Below, piece after piece: positions 39,813 through 48,817 of a DNA stretch of 64,000 nt. The stretch is from the NCBI RefSeq assembly GCF_900102035.1, contig NZ_LT629689.1, positions 2,170,001 through 2,234,000 on the forward strand, given 5' to 3'. The notes beneath the pieces are model-generated. The model had not been told where the DNA came from. It was given only the letters and a program-made list of their open reading frames with translations, and searched no databases. The number at the start of each line of letters is the position of its first letter. Position 1 is the stretch's first letter. The position numbers were made by a program, and so were the translations under genes. Origin of the DNA: Pseudomonas extremaustralis (lineage in GTDB: Bacteria > Pseudomonadota > Gammaproteobacteria > Pseudomonadales > Pseudomonadaceae).

Positions 39813-40265
39813 TCAGTCGGCGCGTGTATTGCTGCGGTACATGAACACCAGCGCCAGGGCCAGACAGGCCATCGCCACGATACGGCTGCCCGACAGTTCG
39901 ATCGCCGGGTTGCCCAGCCAGCCGAAGTTGTCGATCAGCATGCCCATGCCCAATTGCCCGACGATCACCGCCACGGTGGCGACCGCCGTACCGACCACCG
40001 GCACCGCGCCAACCATCACCAGCATGTACACCACGCCGAACAAGGCGCCGGTCAACTGCCATTTGGGCACGTCCAGCAGGCTCACGGCCTGGGCCGGTTC
40101 AAAGAAGAAAATCAGCAATGCCGTGACGAGCGCGCCCACCGCAAAGGTCAGCAAGCTGCTGCGCAATACGCCCACCGTCTGGCCCAAACGCCCGTTGATG
40201 GCTGCCTGCACACTCAAGACCGCACCTGCGGCGATCACTAAACCCAACAACATCATCACATTCAT
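39813..40265 (-). CDS. DMT-family transporter (DUF606/YdcZ-like), second of a tandem pair
   Basis: This 150-residue inner-membrane protein has five hydrophobic helices. Family motifs are VQAAINGRLGQTVG, and VIVGQLGMGMLIDNFGWLG near the end. Proteins of this size make half of a drug/metabolite-type transporter and often act as pairs. The start lies four bases after the stop of the paralogous upstream gene; an in-frame start 18 bases earlier would overlap it. The substrate is unknown. Confidence 0.85.
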   Translation of the reverse strand: MNVMMLLGLVIAAGAVLSVQAAINGRLGQTVGVLRSSLLTFAVGALVTALLIFFFEPAQAVSLLDVPKWQLTGALFGVVYMLVMVGAVPVVGTAVATVAVIVGQLGMGMLIDNFGWLGNPAIELSGSRIVAMACLALALVFMYRSNTRAD

Positions 40266-40269
40266 CGTC

Positions 40270-40758
40270 TTAACCCCGCGCAATCAGAACAAGTGCCGCC
40301 ACAATCAACGCCAGTGCAATCCAGCGCTCGCCATTCACGCGTTTGCGCGCCGTGCCGAACCAGCCGAAATGGTCGATCAGCACGCTCTTGCCCACCTGCC
40401 CGGACAAGATCGCGATCATCGTCATGGCAATGCCGATATGCGGCGTGGCCAAGGTCAGCACCACCACGTACATCGGCCCCAGGAACCCACCGATCAACTG
40501 CCAGCGCGGCAGGTCGGTCAGCGCCGGGCCTTTTTGCGGGCCGCTGAACAGCAGCAGCAGAACCAGAATCGCCGTACCGACGCCAAAGATGCTCAACGTC
40601 GCCCATAAATGCCCCACCTGCACACCCAGCGGCCCGAGCAGACCGGCCTCCACCGACAGGCCCATGCCGGCCAGGATCACCAGCGGCAACAACAGCAGCC
40701 GGAGCAGGTTTTTTTTCGGCGTAGCCTGGGCTACACCCGCGATAGAACTGGCCTGCAT
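40270..40758 (-). CDS. DMT-family transporter (DUF606/YdcZ-like), first of a tandem pair
   Basis: This 162-residue membrane protein has five helices and the family ending ILSGQVGKSVLIDHFGWFG, which is related to its neighbour. The N-terminal VQAAINGRLG of the second copy is replaced here by SVEAGLLGPLG, so the two halves have diverged, as expected of a heterodimer. It is divergent from a LysR gene (118-base gap), which probably controls it. Confidence 0.85.
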   Translation of the reverse strand: MQASSIAGVAQATPKKNLLRLLLLPLVILAGMGLSVEAGLLGPLGVQVGHLWATLSIFGVGTAILVLLLLFSGPQKGPALTDLPRWQLIGGFLGPMYVVVLTLATPHIGIAMTMIAILSGQVGKSVLIDHFGWFGTARKRVNGERWIALALIVAALVLIARG

Positions 40759-40876
40759 ACATCACCTGCGCGTCAATAAAGGATTGAATGGCGCGCATTA
40801 TCCGGTGGCCGCGCTGTGCGATAAATGGGAGCATGCGGACAACACTTTTGCGCATTACGCACAGCCTGGAGACCGC

Positions 40877-41809
40877 ATGCAGGGTTTGAATGAATTGAGC
40901 TTCAAGGCGCTGCGCCTGTTCGTCGCCGTGCTGGACCTGGGCAGTTTCTCCGAAGTGGCGCGTCGTGAAGGCCTGGCGCCCTCCTCGATCTCGCGACAAA
41001 TCCAGCTGATGGAACAGGCCCTCGGCCAGCAATTGCTCTATCGCCACACCCGTGCGGTCAGCCCCACCGAAGCCGGGCGCCTGCTGGGGCGGCACGCACG
41101 GGTGATGCTGGAACAACTGGAAGCCGCTGGCCAGGCCCTGCAGGAACAGGAAAGCGAACCCAGCGGCCTGGTGCGCATCAACGCGCCGATGGTGTTCGGC
41201 CAGCGTCACCTGTCGCCGTGGCTGGGCGAGTTGTGCCGGCGGTACCCGAAGCTGCAATTGGATATCCAGCAGACCGACACCTACGTCGACCCGCTGCAAG
41301 ACGGCACCGACCTGCTGTTCCGCATCGGCGTGCTCAACGACTCCAGCATGCAGGCACGTATCTTCGCGCCCCAGCGCTTTCGCCTCGCCGCCAGCCCCGC
41401 CTACCTGGCCCGACACGGCACGCCCCGCCACCCTGAAGAACTGCTCCAGCATCAGTGCCTGGCCTACAAGGGCATCACCGGCCAACAGCGCTGGTTCTTC
41501 CGCAAAGGCCAGGGCGAGTGGACACCCTACAGCGTCAAGGGCCCGATCACCGGCAACCACGCCGACACCCTGACCGACGCCGCCGAACAAGGCCTGGGGT
41601 TCGTGGTATTCCCGTCCTGGTTGATCGGCGAAAGCCTGCGCGCGGGCACCTTGCAGGCGGTGCTGAGCGACTATGAGGTGGCGACCACGCTCGAACCGCA
41701 GCAGATCGCGGCGTTGTGGCCGGGCAGCCGCCGGTTGTCACTGAAGGTGCGCACGGTGATCGACTACTTCGTGGCGTGTTTCGGGGAGGTGCCGTATTGG
41801 GATCGATGA
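40877..41809 (+). CDS. LysR-family transcriptional regulator
   Basis: This 310-residue regulator has an N-terminal winged helix-turn-helix (about 8-67; LRLFVAVLDLGSFSEVARRE, then PSSISRQIQLMEQALGQQLL) and a substrate-binding domain (about 92-300) of the kind found in the CrgA/DsdC-like LysR branch. I chose the ATG at 40877 (GGAG ten bases upstream); the open frame extends far upstream over the transporter gene on the other strand. Divergent from the DUF606 pair, it is their likely regulator. Confidence 0.92.
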   Translation: MQGLNELSFKALRLFVAVLDLGSFSEVARREGLAPSSISRQIQLMEQALGQQLLYRHTRAVSPTEAGRLLGRHARVMLEQLEAAGQALQEQESEPSGLVRINAPMVFGQRHLSPWLGELCRRYPKLQLDIQQTDTYVDPLQDGTDLLFRIGVLNDSSMQARIFAPQRFRLAASPAYLARHGTPRHPEELLQHQCLAYKGITGQQRWFFRKGQGEWTPYSVKGPITGNHADTLTDAAEQGLGFVVFPSWLIGESLRAGTLQAVLSDYEVATTLEPQQIAALWPGSRRLSLKVRTVIDYFVACFGEVPYWDR

Positions 41810-41971
41810 GCGACGCAGCGCCGGGGCGAGGGAAAATTCCTTATTGAAAAACGTAGGGCCGTTCTGATGTTACGGGCCAGTATTTGCGGGCACGGCAGGC
41901 TGCGGCAGACTCCGACGCACTCTTTTTTTGGAGAAATGCCATGGAAGTCACGTACCCCAAAAATCCCGCGA

Positions 41972-42308
41972 TTGACGGACGACCCCAGGCCATCGAGCAA
42001 AGCCCGGAAGCTGATTGAACAGGCCGCGGATATTTACATCAGCGCTGCAACATTCTGGGAGATGGCGATCAAGGTCAGCCTGGGGAAATTCACGGTCGAC
42101 CTGGATGAAATTCGTGAGTCCTGCCTGGAAAGCGGATTTGTCGAACGGCCCATCACCTCGGAACATGCCATTGCGGTAAAGGATCTCGAGCACCATCACA
42201 AGGCCCCGTTCGATCGGCTCATCGTGGCGACGGCCATGAGCGAACCAATGAAACTGTTGACGGCCGATCCACAGCTCGCGCACTCCCCCCCTGGCGATCC
42301 TGGTTTAG
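41972..42308 (+). pseudogene. Broken VapC-like PIN-domain toxin
   Basis: The frame from LTDDPRPSSKARKLIEQ to LLTADPQLA is a clear PIN-domain toxin. It keeps SAATFWEMAIK (Glu), APFDRLIVATA (Asp) and TADPQLA (Asp). The first 14 or so residues that normally read M-x-x-LLDTH-x-x-LWW, including the first catalytic Asp, are replaced by unrelated sequence. Near the 3' end a run of seven C at 42274-42280 shifts the frame; removing one C would give the natural-looking end SPLAILV-stop at 42308. A good ribosome site and ATG at 41941 upstream open a different frame (MEVTYPKNPAIDG) that stops after 25 residues. No antitoxin remains. It is probably inactive. Confidence 0.75.
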
Positions 42309-42333
42309 CGCCCCCGCAATCACACGCCTTGGG

Positions 42334-43653
42334 TCAAAACACCCACTGCCCGATCAGCCACGCATTCGCGCCACTGATCAGCGCAAACAGAAACCACGCC
42401 AACACTTGCGTATGCAGCCGGTTGACGAATGGCCCCATCAGTTGCTTGTCGCCGGTCATGCGGATCAGCGGGTACAGCGCAAACGGCAACTGCAGGCTGA
42501 GCACGACCTGGCTGAGGACCAGCAGCTTGCCGATGGCGGCATCGCCCATCAGCCACACCCCCATGAACGCCGGGATCAGCGCCAGCCCGCGGGTGATCAG
42601 GCGCCGTTGCCAACAGGGAATGCGCAGGTCCAGGTAGCCCTCCATGATCACTTGTCCGGCGATGGTGCCGGTGAAGGTCGAGCTTTGCCCGGACGCCAGC
42701 AAAGCGACGCCGAACAGGATGCTGGCAAACGCGCCGCCCACCAGCGGGTCGAGCAGGTGGTAGGCGTCCTGGATATCGACCACATCGCTGTGGCCGGTGT
42801 TGTGGAAGGCGGCGGCGGCAAGTATCAGGATCGCAGCGTTGACCAGCAGCGCCAGGGCCAGGGAGCCGATGGTGTCGATACGGGCCAGCTTGACCGCGTC
42901 CTGCTTGCTGGCGAGGTCCTTGCCGATCAGCCGGGTTTGCACGATCGAGCTGTGCAGGTAAAGGTTATGGGGCATCACCGTCGCGCCAAGGATGCCGATG
43001 GCCAGGTACAGCGGTGCGGCATCGCTGATGGCCGACAGCGACGGCGTGAAGCCGCTGAATACGTCCGGCCAGTAAGGTTTGATCAGCACCAGTTCGATGA
43101 AGAAACACACGCCGATGGTTGCCACCAGCGCCAGCATGATCGCTTCAAGACGCCGGAAACCCCGGTTTTGCAGGGCCAGCACCAACAGGGTATCGAAGGC
43201 GGTGATGACAATGCCGGTGGTCAGCGAGACCCCCAGCAGCAAATGAAACGCCAGGGCGCAACCGAGCACTTCGGCCAGGTCAGTGGCAATGATGGAGATT
43301 TCCGCCAGTGCCCACTGGGTACGTGCGGAGCGCAGGCTGTAGCGCTCGCGACACAGTTGCGCCAAGTCCTTGCCGGTGGCGATGCCCAGCCGCGAGCACA
43401 GGCACTGCACCACCATCCCCGCCAGACTGGCCAGCAACACCACGAACAACAAGCTGTAGCCGTAGCGTGACCCGGCCTCAATGGCCGTGGCCCAGTTGCC
43501 GGGGTCCATGTAGCCGATGGAAATCAGCAGGCCGGGGCCGGCGAACATCAGAATGCGTTTGAAGAACGACGCCTTGGGATCAACGACGACGGAACCGGCC
43601 ACTTCCGGCGGGCAAAATGGAGCGGTAGGAATTTTTGGCAGGCTGAATTTCAC
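42334..43653 (-). CDS. mntH: NRAMP-family divalent metal transporter (Mn2+/H+ symporter)
   Basis: This 439-residue inner-membrane protein with 11 helices belongs to the Nramp family. The metal-binding motifs are DPGN in helix 1 (ISIGYMDPGNWATAIEAG) and MPHN in helix 6 (GATVMPHNLYLHSSIVQTR). The family transport signature GVALLASGQSSTFTGTIAGQ is complete. The start is a GTG (MKFSLPKIPTAPFCPP after translation); another in-frame GTG lies 24 bases upstream. Only 41 bases separate it from the DUF726 gene upstream, so no room exists for a manganese riboswitch, and it may be co-transcribed with that gene. Confidence 0.92.
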   Translation of the reverse strand: MKFSLPKIPTAPFCPPEVAGSVVVDPKASFFKRILMFAGPGLLISIGYMDPGNWATAIEAGSRYGYSLLFVVLLASLAGMVVQCLCSRLGIATGKDLAQLCRERYSLRSARTQWALAEISIIATDLAEVLGCALAFHLLLGVSLTTGIVITAFDTLLVLALQNRGFRRLEAIMLALVATIGVCFFIELVLIKPYWPDVFSGFTPSLSAISDAAPLYLAIGILGATVMPHNLYLHSSIVQTRLIGKDLASKQDAVKLARIDTIGSLALALLVNAAILILAAAAFHNTGHSDVVDIQDAYHLLDPLVGGAFASILFGVALLASGQSSTFTGTIAGQVIMEGYLDLRIPCWQRRLITRGLALIPAFMGVWLMGDAAIGKLLVLSQVVLSLQLPFALYPLIRMTGDKQLMGPFVNRLHTQVLAWFLFALISGANAWLIGQWVF

Positions 43654-43694
43654 GCGGGATACCAGGCAAACACACAAGACAGGCCCGCAGCTTA

Positions 43695-45248
43695 TCAGTC
43701 GGACGCGACCGTGCGCATCACCGTGTCCCGAGGCAGGTCAAACGCTTGCGCTACTTGCACCACCAGGTCCATCTCCTGGTTCTGGGCTTCGCGTTCCATG
43801 CGCTGGCGAATCAGCCCGACCACCAACACCGCCAGCGTAGTGATCGAGTATGCCGGCCCGGAAAACGCCCGCACCCCGGTCACCAACAGCATTGCGGCGG
43901 CCAACGCCTGGCCGACCACCGGAATCGCCGTGGCCGCGCCACGGCGCAGGACAAACCCGGTCAACCCCGCCAGCGCGGTGCCGCTCAGCGCAGCCGTGGC
44001 GGATCGGCCGACATCGAAGCGACTGAGCACACGTTGCTCTTTTTGCGCGGCCGCCTTGAGTTCAGCATCGAATACCTGGCGATCGGCGCAACTGAGCTTG
44101 TCCTTGTACTGCTCGATGAGTTTTTCCGCGACCTGGGTTTCAAGCTCGGCCAGCGCCACGTCTTCAAGGGGCTGGTCAAACTTGATCCCTAGCCGCTGCG
44201 CCACCTCTTCGGCGATCTGGCGATAACTCACGCCGTGCCCACGGGCCAGGTTCATGAAGCTGTCGCCGCCCATGCGCTGCAACTCGATGGCCAGCTTGAG
44301 CGGCTCGCGCACCGTGGCGTCAATCGAGGCACTGCGCTTTTGCGCCATCAATTCGGCAAGGAACTTCAACTCCTCGGGTCGCGCCTGCACCAGGGCCGGG
44401 AACAGGTCCGCGTCGTCTTCGGCAAAGCGCACCTCGCTGCTGCGCTGGTCGGCGCGGATCATGCCGCGCCGCTCGTGCAACAGGTCGGTGTACTGCACCA
44501 CCGTCTGCAACTGCGGCCAATAGGCGGCGTGATCGAAGGTGGCCAGGTGCACATTGCTGACCTTGGCCTTGAGCGCCGGCGTCACCGGGATCGCATACCG
44601 GCCGATGCAACGCTCGGTGTCCGGCTTCAGGGCCAGGGCCCAGTCCTTGCTCGAGTGGCAGTTGATCACCCGCCCCTTGAGCGGCGCCGACACCTCATCC
44701 CACGGGCTCGACGTACAGATCGCGCCGCCCATCAACAGCAGGTTGTCCAACGGCAGCTCGCGAGCGGTCTCGGGGCTGGCCAGCAAGCTCTTGACCAGAA
44801 TCCGCGCGCCCAGGGAGTGCCCGATCAGGTTGATACGCCGTACCTCAAGGGACTCACCGCGCAGGTAGCCGGCCAGTTCCGGCAGCAGGCTCTTGGCGAC
44901 CTCGTCCACCCGCGCCTCGACGCTTTTGTAGTGATCGAGGAAATAGGCGATCGCCTTGCCCACCCCCACGGTCGCCGCACCGAGGCCACCACCGCCGAGC
45001 ATCGACGCGATGACATCCTTGAACGGCGCAAACAGGTTTTCCAGGAAGTGCCCCGCCGGCCAGAACAGCATCAGGTTGGTCGAGCCTTCGATAGCGGCCA
45101 ACTGTTGCTTGAAGTTGCCCAGTTGCTGCCGGTTAAAGAACGCCGAATAACCGTGCACATAGAGATTGAGCACATCGCCCTGGGGCTCGCCGCACAGTAT
45201 GAACGTGGGCTTGCGGGTGCGGTGCATTTCATCCCACTGGTGCTGCAT
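43695..45248 (-). CDS. DUF726-like alpha/beta hydrolase with C-terminal hydrophobic region
   Basis: This 517-residue protein has a serine-hydrolase nucleophile elbow GHSLG (RRINLIGHSLGARILVKSLL), preceded by the strand/HG motif LNLYVHGYSAFF. This resembles the DUF726/TMCO4 lipase-like family. Two hydrophobic stretches (about 430-490) contain several small residues and may insert into a membrane. No signal peptide is evident. The ATG at 45248 has an AGGAG site; the open frame upstream of it has no such site. It may be co-transcribed with mntH. The substrate is unknown. Confidence 0.7.
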   Translation of the reverse strand: MQHQWDEMHRTRKPTFILCGEPQGDVLNLYVHGYSAFFNRQQLGNFKQQLAAIEGSTNLMLFWPAGHFLENLFAPFKDVIASMLGGGGLGAATVGVGKAIAYFLDHYKSVEARVDEVAKSLLPELAGYLRGESLEVRRINLIGHSLGARILVKSLLASPETARELPLDNLLLMGGAICTSSPWDEVSAPLKGRVINCHSSKDWALALKPDTERCIGRYAIPVTPALKAKVSNVHLATFDHAAYWPQLQTVVQYTDLLHERRGMIRADQRSSEVRFAEDDADLFPALVQARPEELKFLAELMAQKRSASIDATVREPLKLAIELQRMGGDSFMNLARGHGVSYRQIAEEVAQRLGIKFDQPLEDVALAELETQVAEKLIEQYKDKLSCADRQVFDAELKAAAQKEQRVLSRFDVGRSATAALSGTALAGLTGFVLRRGAATAIPVVGQALAAAMLLVTGVRAFSGPAYSITTLAVLVVGLIRQRMEREAQNQEMDLVVQVAQAFDLPRDTVMRTVASD

Positions 45249-45391
45249 GGGGCGGTGACTCCTAGTGACGAGGGACGGCGATAGTAACAAAGGGTGAGCG
45301 ACAGGAAGGTGAATCCTGACCGGCGTGGCGGGTGCGAAGGTCGCCCAGGCAGAAAAACGCCCGGCAACCAGGCCGAGCGCGGGCAAACCCC

Positions 45392-45697
45392 TCAAACAGC
45401 GAAATTGTCGATCTTGACCTGGCCATCGGGAAACGTCGCGATGATTTCCAGCTCGCCCCCCATTGCACGGATGTAGTCGCGCAACGTGCTGATGTACATG
45501 TCGGTGCGCCGCTCCATCTTGGAGACCGCCGCCTGGTTGATATTCAACCGTTTGGCCAGATTCTCCTGGCTCAGTTGCTGCGCCTTGCGCAGCTCATGCA
45601 GCGGCATTTCCTTCAGGTGTTGCTGGAGCAACTGCCCGGCTTCGGCGCGCGCCTTTGGTGTCATGCGCGCTTGAAGTTCAGCGAATTTCTTAGCCAT
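45392..45697 (-). CDS. HigA-like XRE-family antitoxin
   Basis: This 101-residue DNA-binding protein has a helix-turn-helix (about 38-90; LRKAQQLSQENLAKRLNINQ, AAVSKMERRTDMYISTLRDY) and ends in a beta strand GGELEIIATFPDG. This is the usual form of antitoxins paired with Gp49/HigB toxins. The ATG lies inside the end of the toxin gene (eight-base overlap), the toxin-first order of higBA. It should neutralise the toxin and repress the operon. No symbol is given because several related families share this layout. Confidence 0.85.
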   Translation of the reverse strand: MAKKFAELQARMTPKARAEAGQLLQQHLKEMPLHELRKAQQLSQENLAKRLNINQAAVSKMERRTDMYISTLRDYIRAMGGELEIIATFPDGQVKIDNFAV

Positions 45698-46055
45698 GGG
45701 TACGGCCCTCTTTACGCAATGTCTGCAAATGTATGTCGTATAGTTTTTCTGCCACTGGCACATATTCCTCATACCATCGGCGCTGTCCGGTTTTATCAGC
45801 ACCGATCAGCAATAACGCGCATCGTCGTGGATCAAATGCATACAGCACCCGGAAAGGACGCCCCGCGTGCTGTATGCGCAGTTCCCTCAGTTGACCGTGC
45901 CGCGCGCCCTTGATGTCACTGGTGTGGGGAAAGCGCAGGCCCGGCCCGAAAAGGCCCAGGAGATCAACACTGGCAGACACCGAAACCTGCTCATTTTCGT
46001 CCAATTGCTCCCACCAGGCGCCGAATTCATCCGTGTACTCAATTTCCCAATTCAT
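45690..46055 (-). CDS. HigB/RelE-family toxin (Gp49-like)
   Basis: This 121-residue protein starts MNWEIEYTDEFGAWWEQLDE and has the Gp49/HigB-type core RHGQLRELRIQHAGRPFRVL, YAFDPRRCALLLIGADKTGQ and the C-terminal helix WYEEYVPVAEKLYDIHL. Related toxins cleave mRNA at the ribosome using basic residues in this region. The ATG at 46055 was chosen by comparison with such toxins; the longer frame upstream lacks their features. It is the first gene of the toxin-antitoxin operon and looks intact. Confidence 0.87.
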   Translation of the reverse strand: MNWEIEYTDEFGAWWEQLDENEQVSVSASVDLLGLFGPGLRFPHTSDIKGARHGQLRELRIQHAGRPFRVLYAFDPRRCALLLIGADKTGQRRWYEEYVPVAEKLYDIHLQTLRKEGRTHG

Positions 46056-46302
46056 GCAAATATGCCATCCGTGGAATATAAACTCAAGAGCATAAAACCT
46101 AGCTGACGGAGGTCGTGATCTGCCACCTGCCACCGCCGGAAAATTGTTTGCTCATCCTTCCACCAGCACCGCAAAAACCTGTAGCCCGTAACAGGCAATG
46201 CCCTTCACGCGTGAACCACGCTGCAAAAACACAATTATCGACCGGTAAAAAGCGCTCTAATACCCGCCTGTTGATTGGCTTTAAAGATTCTGGAGTTCGC
46301 AA

Positions 46303-48111
46303 ATGCCCCATGAAGGCAACTTGTTACAAGCAGCCGTGGTGTTCCTGCTCGCCGCGGTGTTGACCGTGCCCCTGGCCAAGCGCCTGCAATTGGGCGCGGT
46401 GCTCGGCTATCTGTTCGCCGGCGTGATCATCGGCCCGTCGGTATTGGGCCTGATCGGTAATCCGCAAAGCGTGGCGCAGTTCTCCGAGCTGGGCGTGGTG
46501 CTGCTGCTGTTCATCATCGGCCTGGAGCTGTCGCCCAAACGTTTATGGGTGATGCGCAAGGCAGTATTTGGCGTCGGCCTGGCCCAGGTGCTGCTCACCG
46601 GGTTGATCATCGGCGTGGTGGCGCTATGGCTGTTTGGCCAGTCGTGGAACAGTGCCATCGTGTTGGGCCTGGGCCTGGCGCTGTCGTCCACCGCGTTTGG
46701 CCTGCAAAGCCTGGCCGAGCGCAAGGAGCTGAACCAGCCCCACGGGCGCCTGGCGTTTGCGATCCTGCTGTTCCAGGACATCGCGGCGATCCCGCTGATT
46801 GCCATGGTGCCGTTGCTGGCCGGCAGCGATCACCCCACCAATGAAGCCCAGGGCCTGCAGCATGTGTTGCAGATCCTCGGCAGCATCGCCGTGGTGATCA
46901 TCGGCGGGCGCTACATGTTGCGGCCGGTGTTTCGTGTGGTCGCCAAGACCGGCCTGCGCGAAGTGTCCACCGCCACCGCCTTGCTGGTGGTGATCGGCAC
47001 CGCCTGGCTGATGGAGCTGGTGGGCGTGTCCATGGCCCTCGGCGCGTTCCTCGCCGGCCTGCTGCTGGCGGACTCGGAGTACCGCCACGAACTGGAATCC
47101 CAGATCGAGCCGTTCAAGGGCCTGTTGCTGGGGCTGTTTTTCATCAGCGTGGGCATGGGCGCCAACCTCGGCCTGCTGCTCAGCTCGCCGCTGATCGTGA
47201 TCGGCCTGACCCTGCTGTTGATCGGCTTGAAGCTGCCGTTGCTGTACGCGGTCGGTCGATGGGTGAGTGACCTCAATCGCGAAAGCGCCCTGCGCCTGGG
47301 CGTGGTACTGGCGGCCGGCGGTGAGTTCGCGTTTGTAGTGTTCAAGATCGGCCGCGATCAGGGCCTGTTCGAACCCCATCTCTATGATGTGCTGGTGCTG
47401 ACCATCACCCTGTCCATGGCCCTCACCCCGCTGCTGCTGTTGGTGTGCCCGAAGCTGTTCAAGCCAAAGGTCAAAACCGTGGAAGTGCCGGAGGAATACC
47501 GCACCTTCGAGAGCGATGCACCGCGCGTGGTGATCGCCGGCATGGGCCGTATGGGCCAGATCGTGGCGCGGATCCTGCGCGCGCAAAACATCTCGTTCAT
47601 CGCCCTGGACACCTCGGTGGAAACCATCGAACTGACCCGTAGCTTCGGCGGCATGCCGGTGTTCTACGGCGACCCGCAACGTCCGGAGATCCTCCACGCG
47701 GCCAAGGTCGACCGGGCGGAATTCTTCGTCATCGCCATGGACGACCCGGAGATCAACATCAAGACCGCCGAGTTGGTGCGCAACCTCTACCCGCATATGC
47801 AGATCATCGCCCGCGCGCGCAACCGCCAGCACGTACACCGCCTGGTGGACCTGGATGCCTCACCGGTTCGCGAAACCTTCTACTCCAGCCTGGAAATGAG
47901 CCGCCGCACCCTGGTGGGCCTGGGGTTGAGCCAGGCCCAGGCCGACGCCCGCATCACCCGCTTCAAGAACCACGACCTACAACTGCTCGCCGCCCAACAC
48001 GCGGTGTACGACGACGCGGCCAAGGTCATGCAGACCGCCCAGGAAGCCCGTGCGGAATTGGCACGGCTGTTTGAGATGGATCGACTTGAGGAAGAGTCCG
48101 ACAAGGTGTAA
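46303..48111 (+). CDS. Kef-type K+/H+ antiporter (KefB/KefC family)
   Basis: This 602-residue inner-membrane protein has about 12 helices of the CPA2 exchanger fold (residues 1-390), with the ion-path motif FQDIAAIPLI (Gln-Asp) and GLELSPKRLW. A cytoplasmic RCK/TrkA-N nucleotide-binding domain follows (about 405-525), whose Rossmann loop reads GMGRMGQ instead of the usual GFGRFGQ. A helical C-terminal tail completes it. It exports potassium and acidifies the cytoplasm, for example during electrophile stress. No KefF/KefG ancillary gene is adjacent. The start has GGAG eight bases upstream. Confidence 0.9.
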   Translation: MPHEGNLLQAAVVFLLAAVLTVPLAKRLQLGAVLGYLFAGVIIGPSVLGLIGNPQSVAQFSELGVVLLLFIIGLELSPKRLWVMRKAVFGVGLAQVLLTGLIIGVVALWLFGQSWNSAIVLGLGLALSSTAFGLQSLAERKELNQPHGRLAFAILLFQDIAAIPLIAMVPLLAGSDHPTNEAQGLQHVLQILGSIAVVIIGGRYMLRPVFRVVAKTGLREVSTATALLVVIGTAWLMELVGVSMALGAFLAGLLLADSEYRHELESQIEPFKGLLLGLFFISVGMGANLGLLLSSPLIVIGLTLLLIGLKLPLLYAVGRWVSDLNRESALRLGVVLAAGGEFAFVVFKIGRDQGLFEPHLYDVLVLTITLSMALTPLLLLVCPKLFKPKVKTVEVPEEYRTFESDAPRVVIAGMGRMGQIVARILRAQNISFIALDTSVETIELTRSFGGMPVFYGDPQRPEILHAAKVDRAEFFVIAMDDPEINIKTAELVRNLYPHMQIIARARNRQHVHRLVDLDASPVRETFYSSLEMSRRTLVGLGLSQAQADARITRFKNHDLQLLAAQHAVYDDAAKVMQTAQEARAELARLFEMDRLEEESDKV

Positions 48112-48183
48112 TGCCGTGGATGAACGATATTGCGATTTTTCTGACAGAATACGCCGCAATTTCGTTCATCCCTGGAGCGCTTC

Positions 48184-48738
48184 ATGGCCACTTTCACCAA
48201 GACCGCAGTCCTGTTGGCCCTTGCGCTCGCCGCCGGCAGCGTGTTCGCCGCCGCCAAGCCGAGCACGCAAACCATCTCCACCTTGGGCGGCAAGTTCACC
48301 TTCAGTCTGCCCAAGGCCTACACCGCCGACACCTTGCCAGCAGGCAAGGCTGAAGATGGCACCGCCGACACCCAAGGCACGATGTATGCGAACCAGACCA
48401 CGAAAAGTGTGGTGATCGTCGCCGAAACCGTGCGTAACGACGGGGTCACGATCAAGGACAACGACGCACAGTTCCTCGATGGCGCCGTGGCCGGTTTCAT
48501 CAAGGACCAGAGCGCCGCCCTGCCCGACTTCAAAAAACAGGGCGAGAAAAAACTGACGTTCAAGGGACTGGGCCTGCGCCAAGTAGACAGCACCGCCACC
48601 CAGGGCGGAGGCAAGACGCTGAACTCCACCTTCCTCGGCGGCTCGGGCAATCACCTGCTGGTGATCCAGGCGATCTCGCGGGCCGATGATGTGAAGGGGC
48701 ATGCCGAGCTGGTCAAGCAGATTACCGGCGGCCAATAA
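48184..48738 (+). CDS. Secreted/periplasmic protein of unknown function
   Basis: This 184-residue protein has a clear signal peptide (MATFTKTAVLLALALAAGSV then FAAA). The mature part is rich in Gly, Thr and Lys, with predicted beta strands (GGKFTFSLPKAYTADTLPAG, KSVVIVAETV) and a helical insertion, somewhat like DcrB/PsbP-fold proteins, but I do not recognise the family. It follows the Kef gene by 72 bases with its own ribosome site (TGGAG) and may share its transcript. Confidence 0.8.
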   Translation: MATFTKTAVLLALALAAGSVFAAAKPSTQTISTLGGKFTFSLPKAYTADTLPAGKAEDGTADTQGTMYANQTTKSVVIVAETVRNDGVTIKDNDAQFLDGAVAGFIKDQSAALPDFKKQGEKKLTFKGLGLRQVDSTATQGGGKTLNSTFLGGSGNHLLVIQAISRADDVKGHAELVKQITGGQ

Positions 48739-48780
48739 CCCGGTTCATTGATGAGCGGGTGAGTTGGCTGAATTACCGTT

Positions 48781-48803
48781 ATCGGGAGCAAGCCCCCTCC
48801 CAC
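48781..48803. repeat. Single REP element
   Basis: ATCGGGAGCAAGCCCCCTCC plus CAC is one inverted REP copy of the family seen at 22081 and 25802. It lies between two convergent genes. Confidence 0.8.
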
Positions 48804-48817
48804 ATGGGCATGGGGGG

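Noticed and set aside
40262..41590. 442-residue minus-strand open frame
   Set aside because: It is the shadow of the LysR gene joined to part of the transporter region; the LysR product on the plus strand is unmistakable.
43654..43694. Possible manganese riboswitch before mntH
   Set aside because: Only 41 bases lie between the genes, too short for the yybP-ykoY structure.
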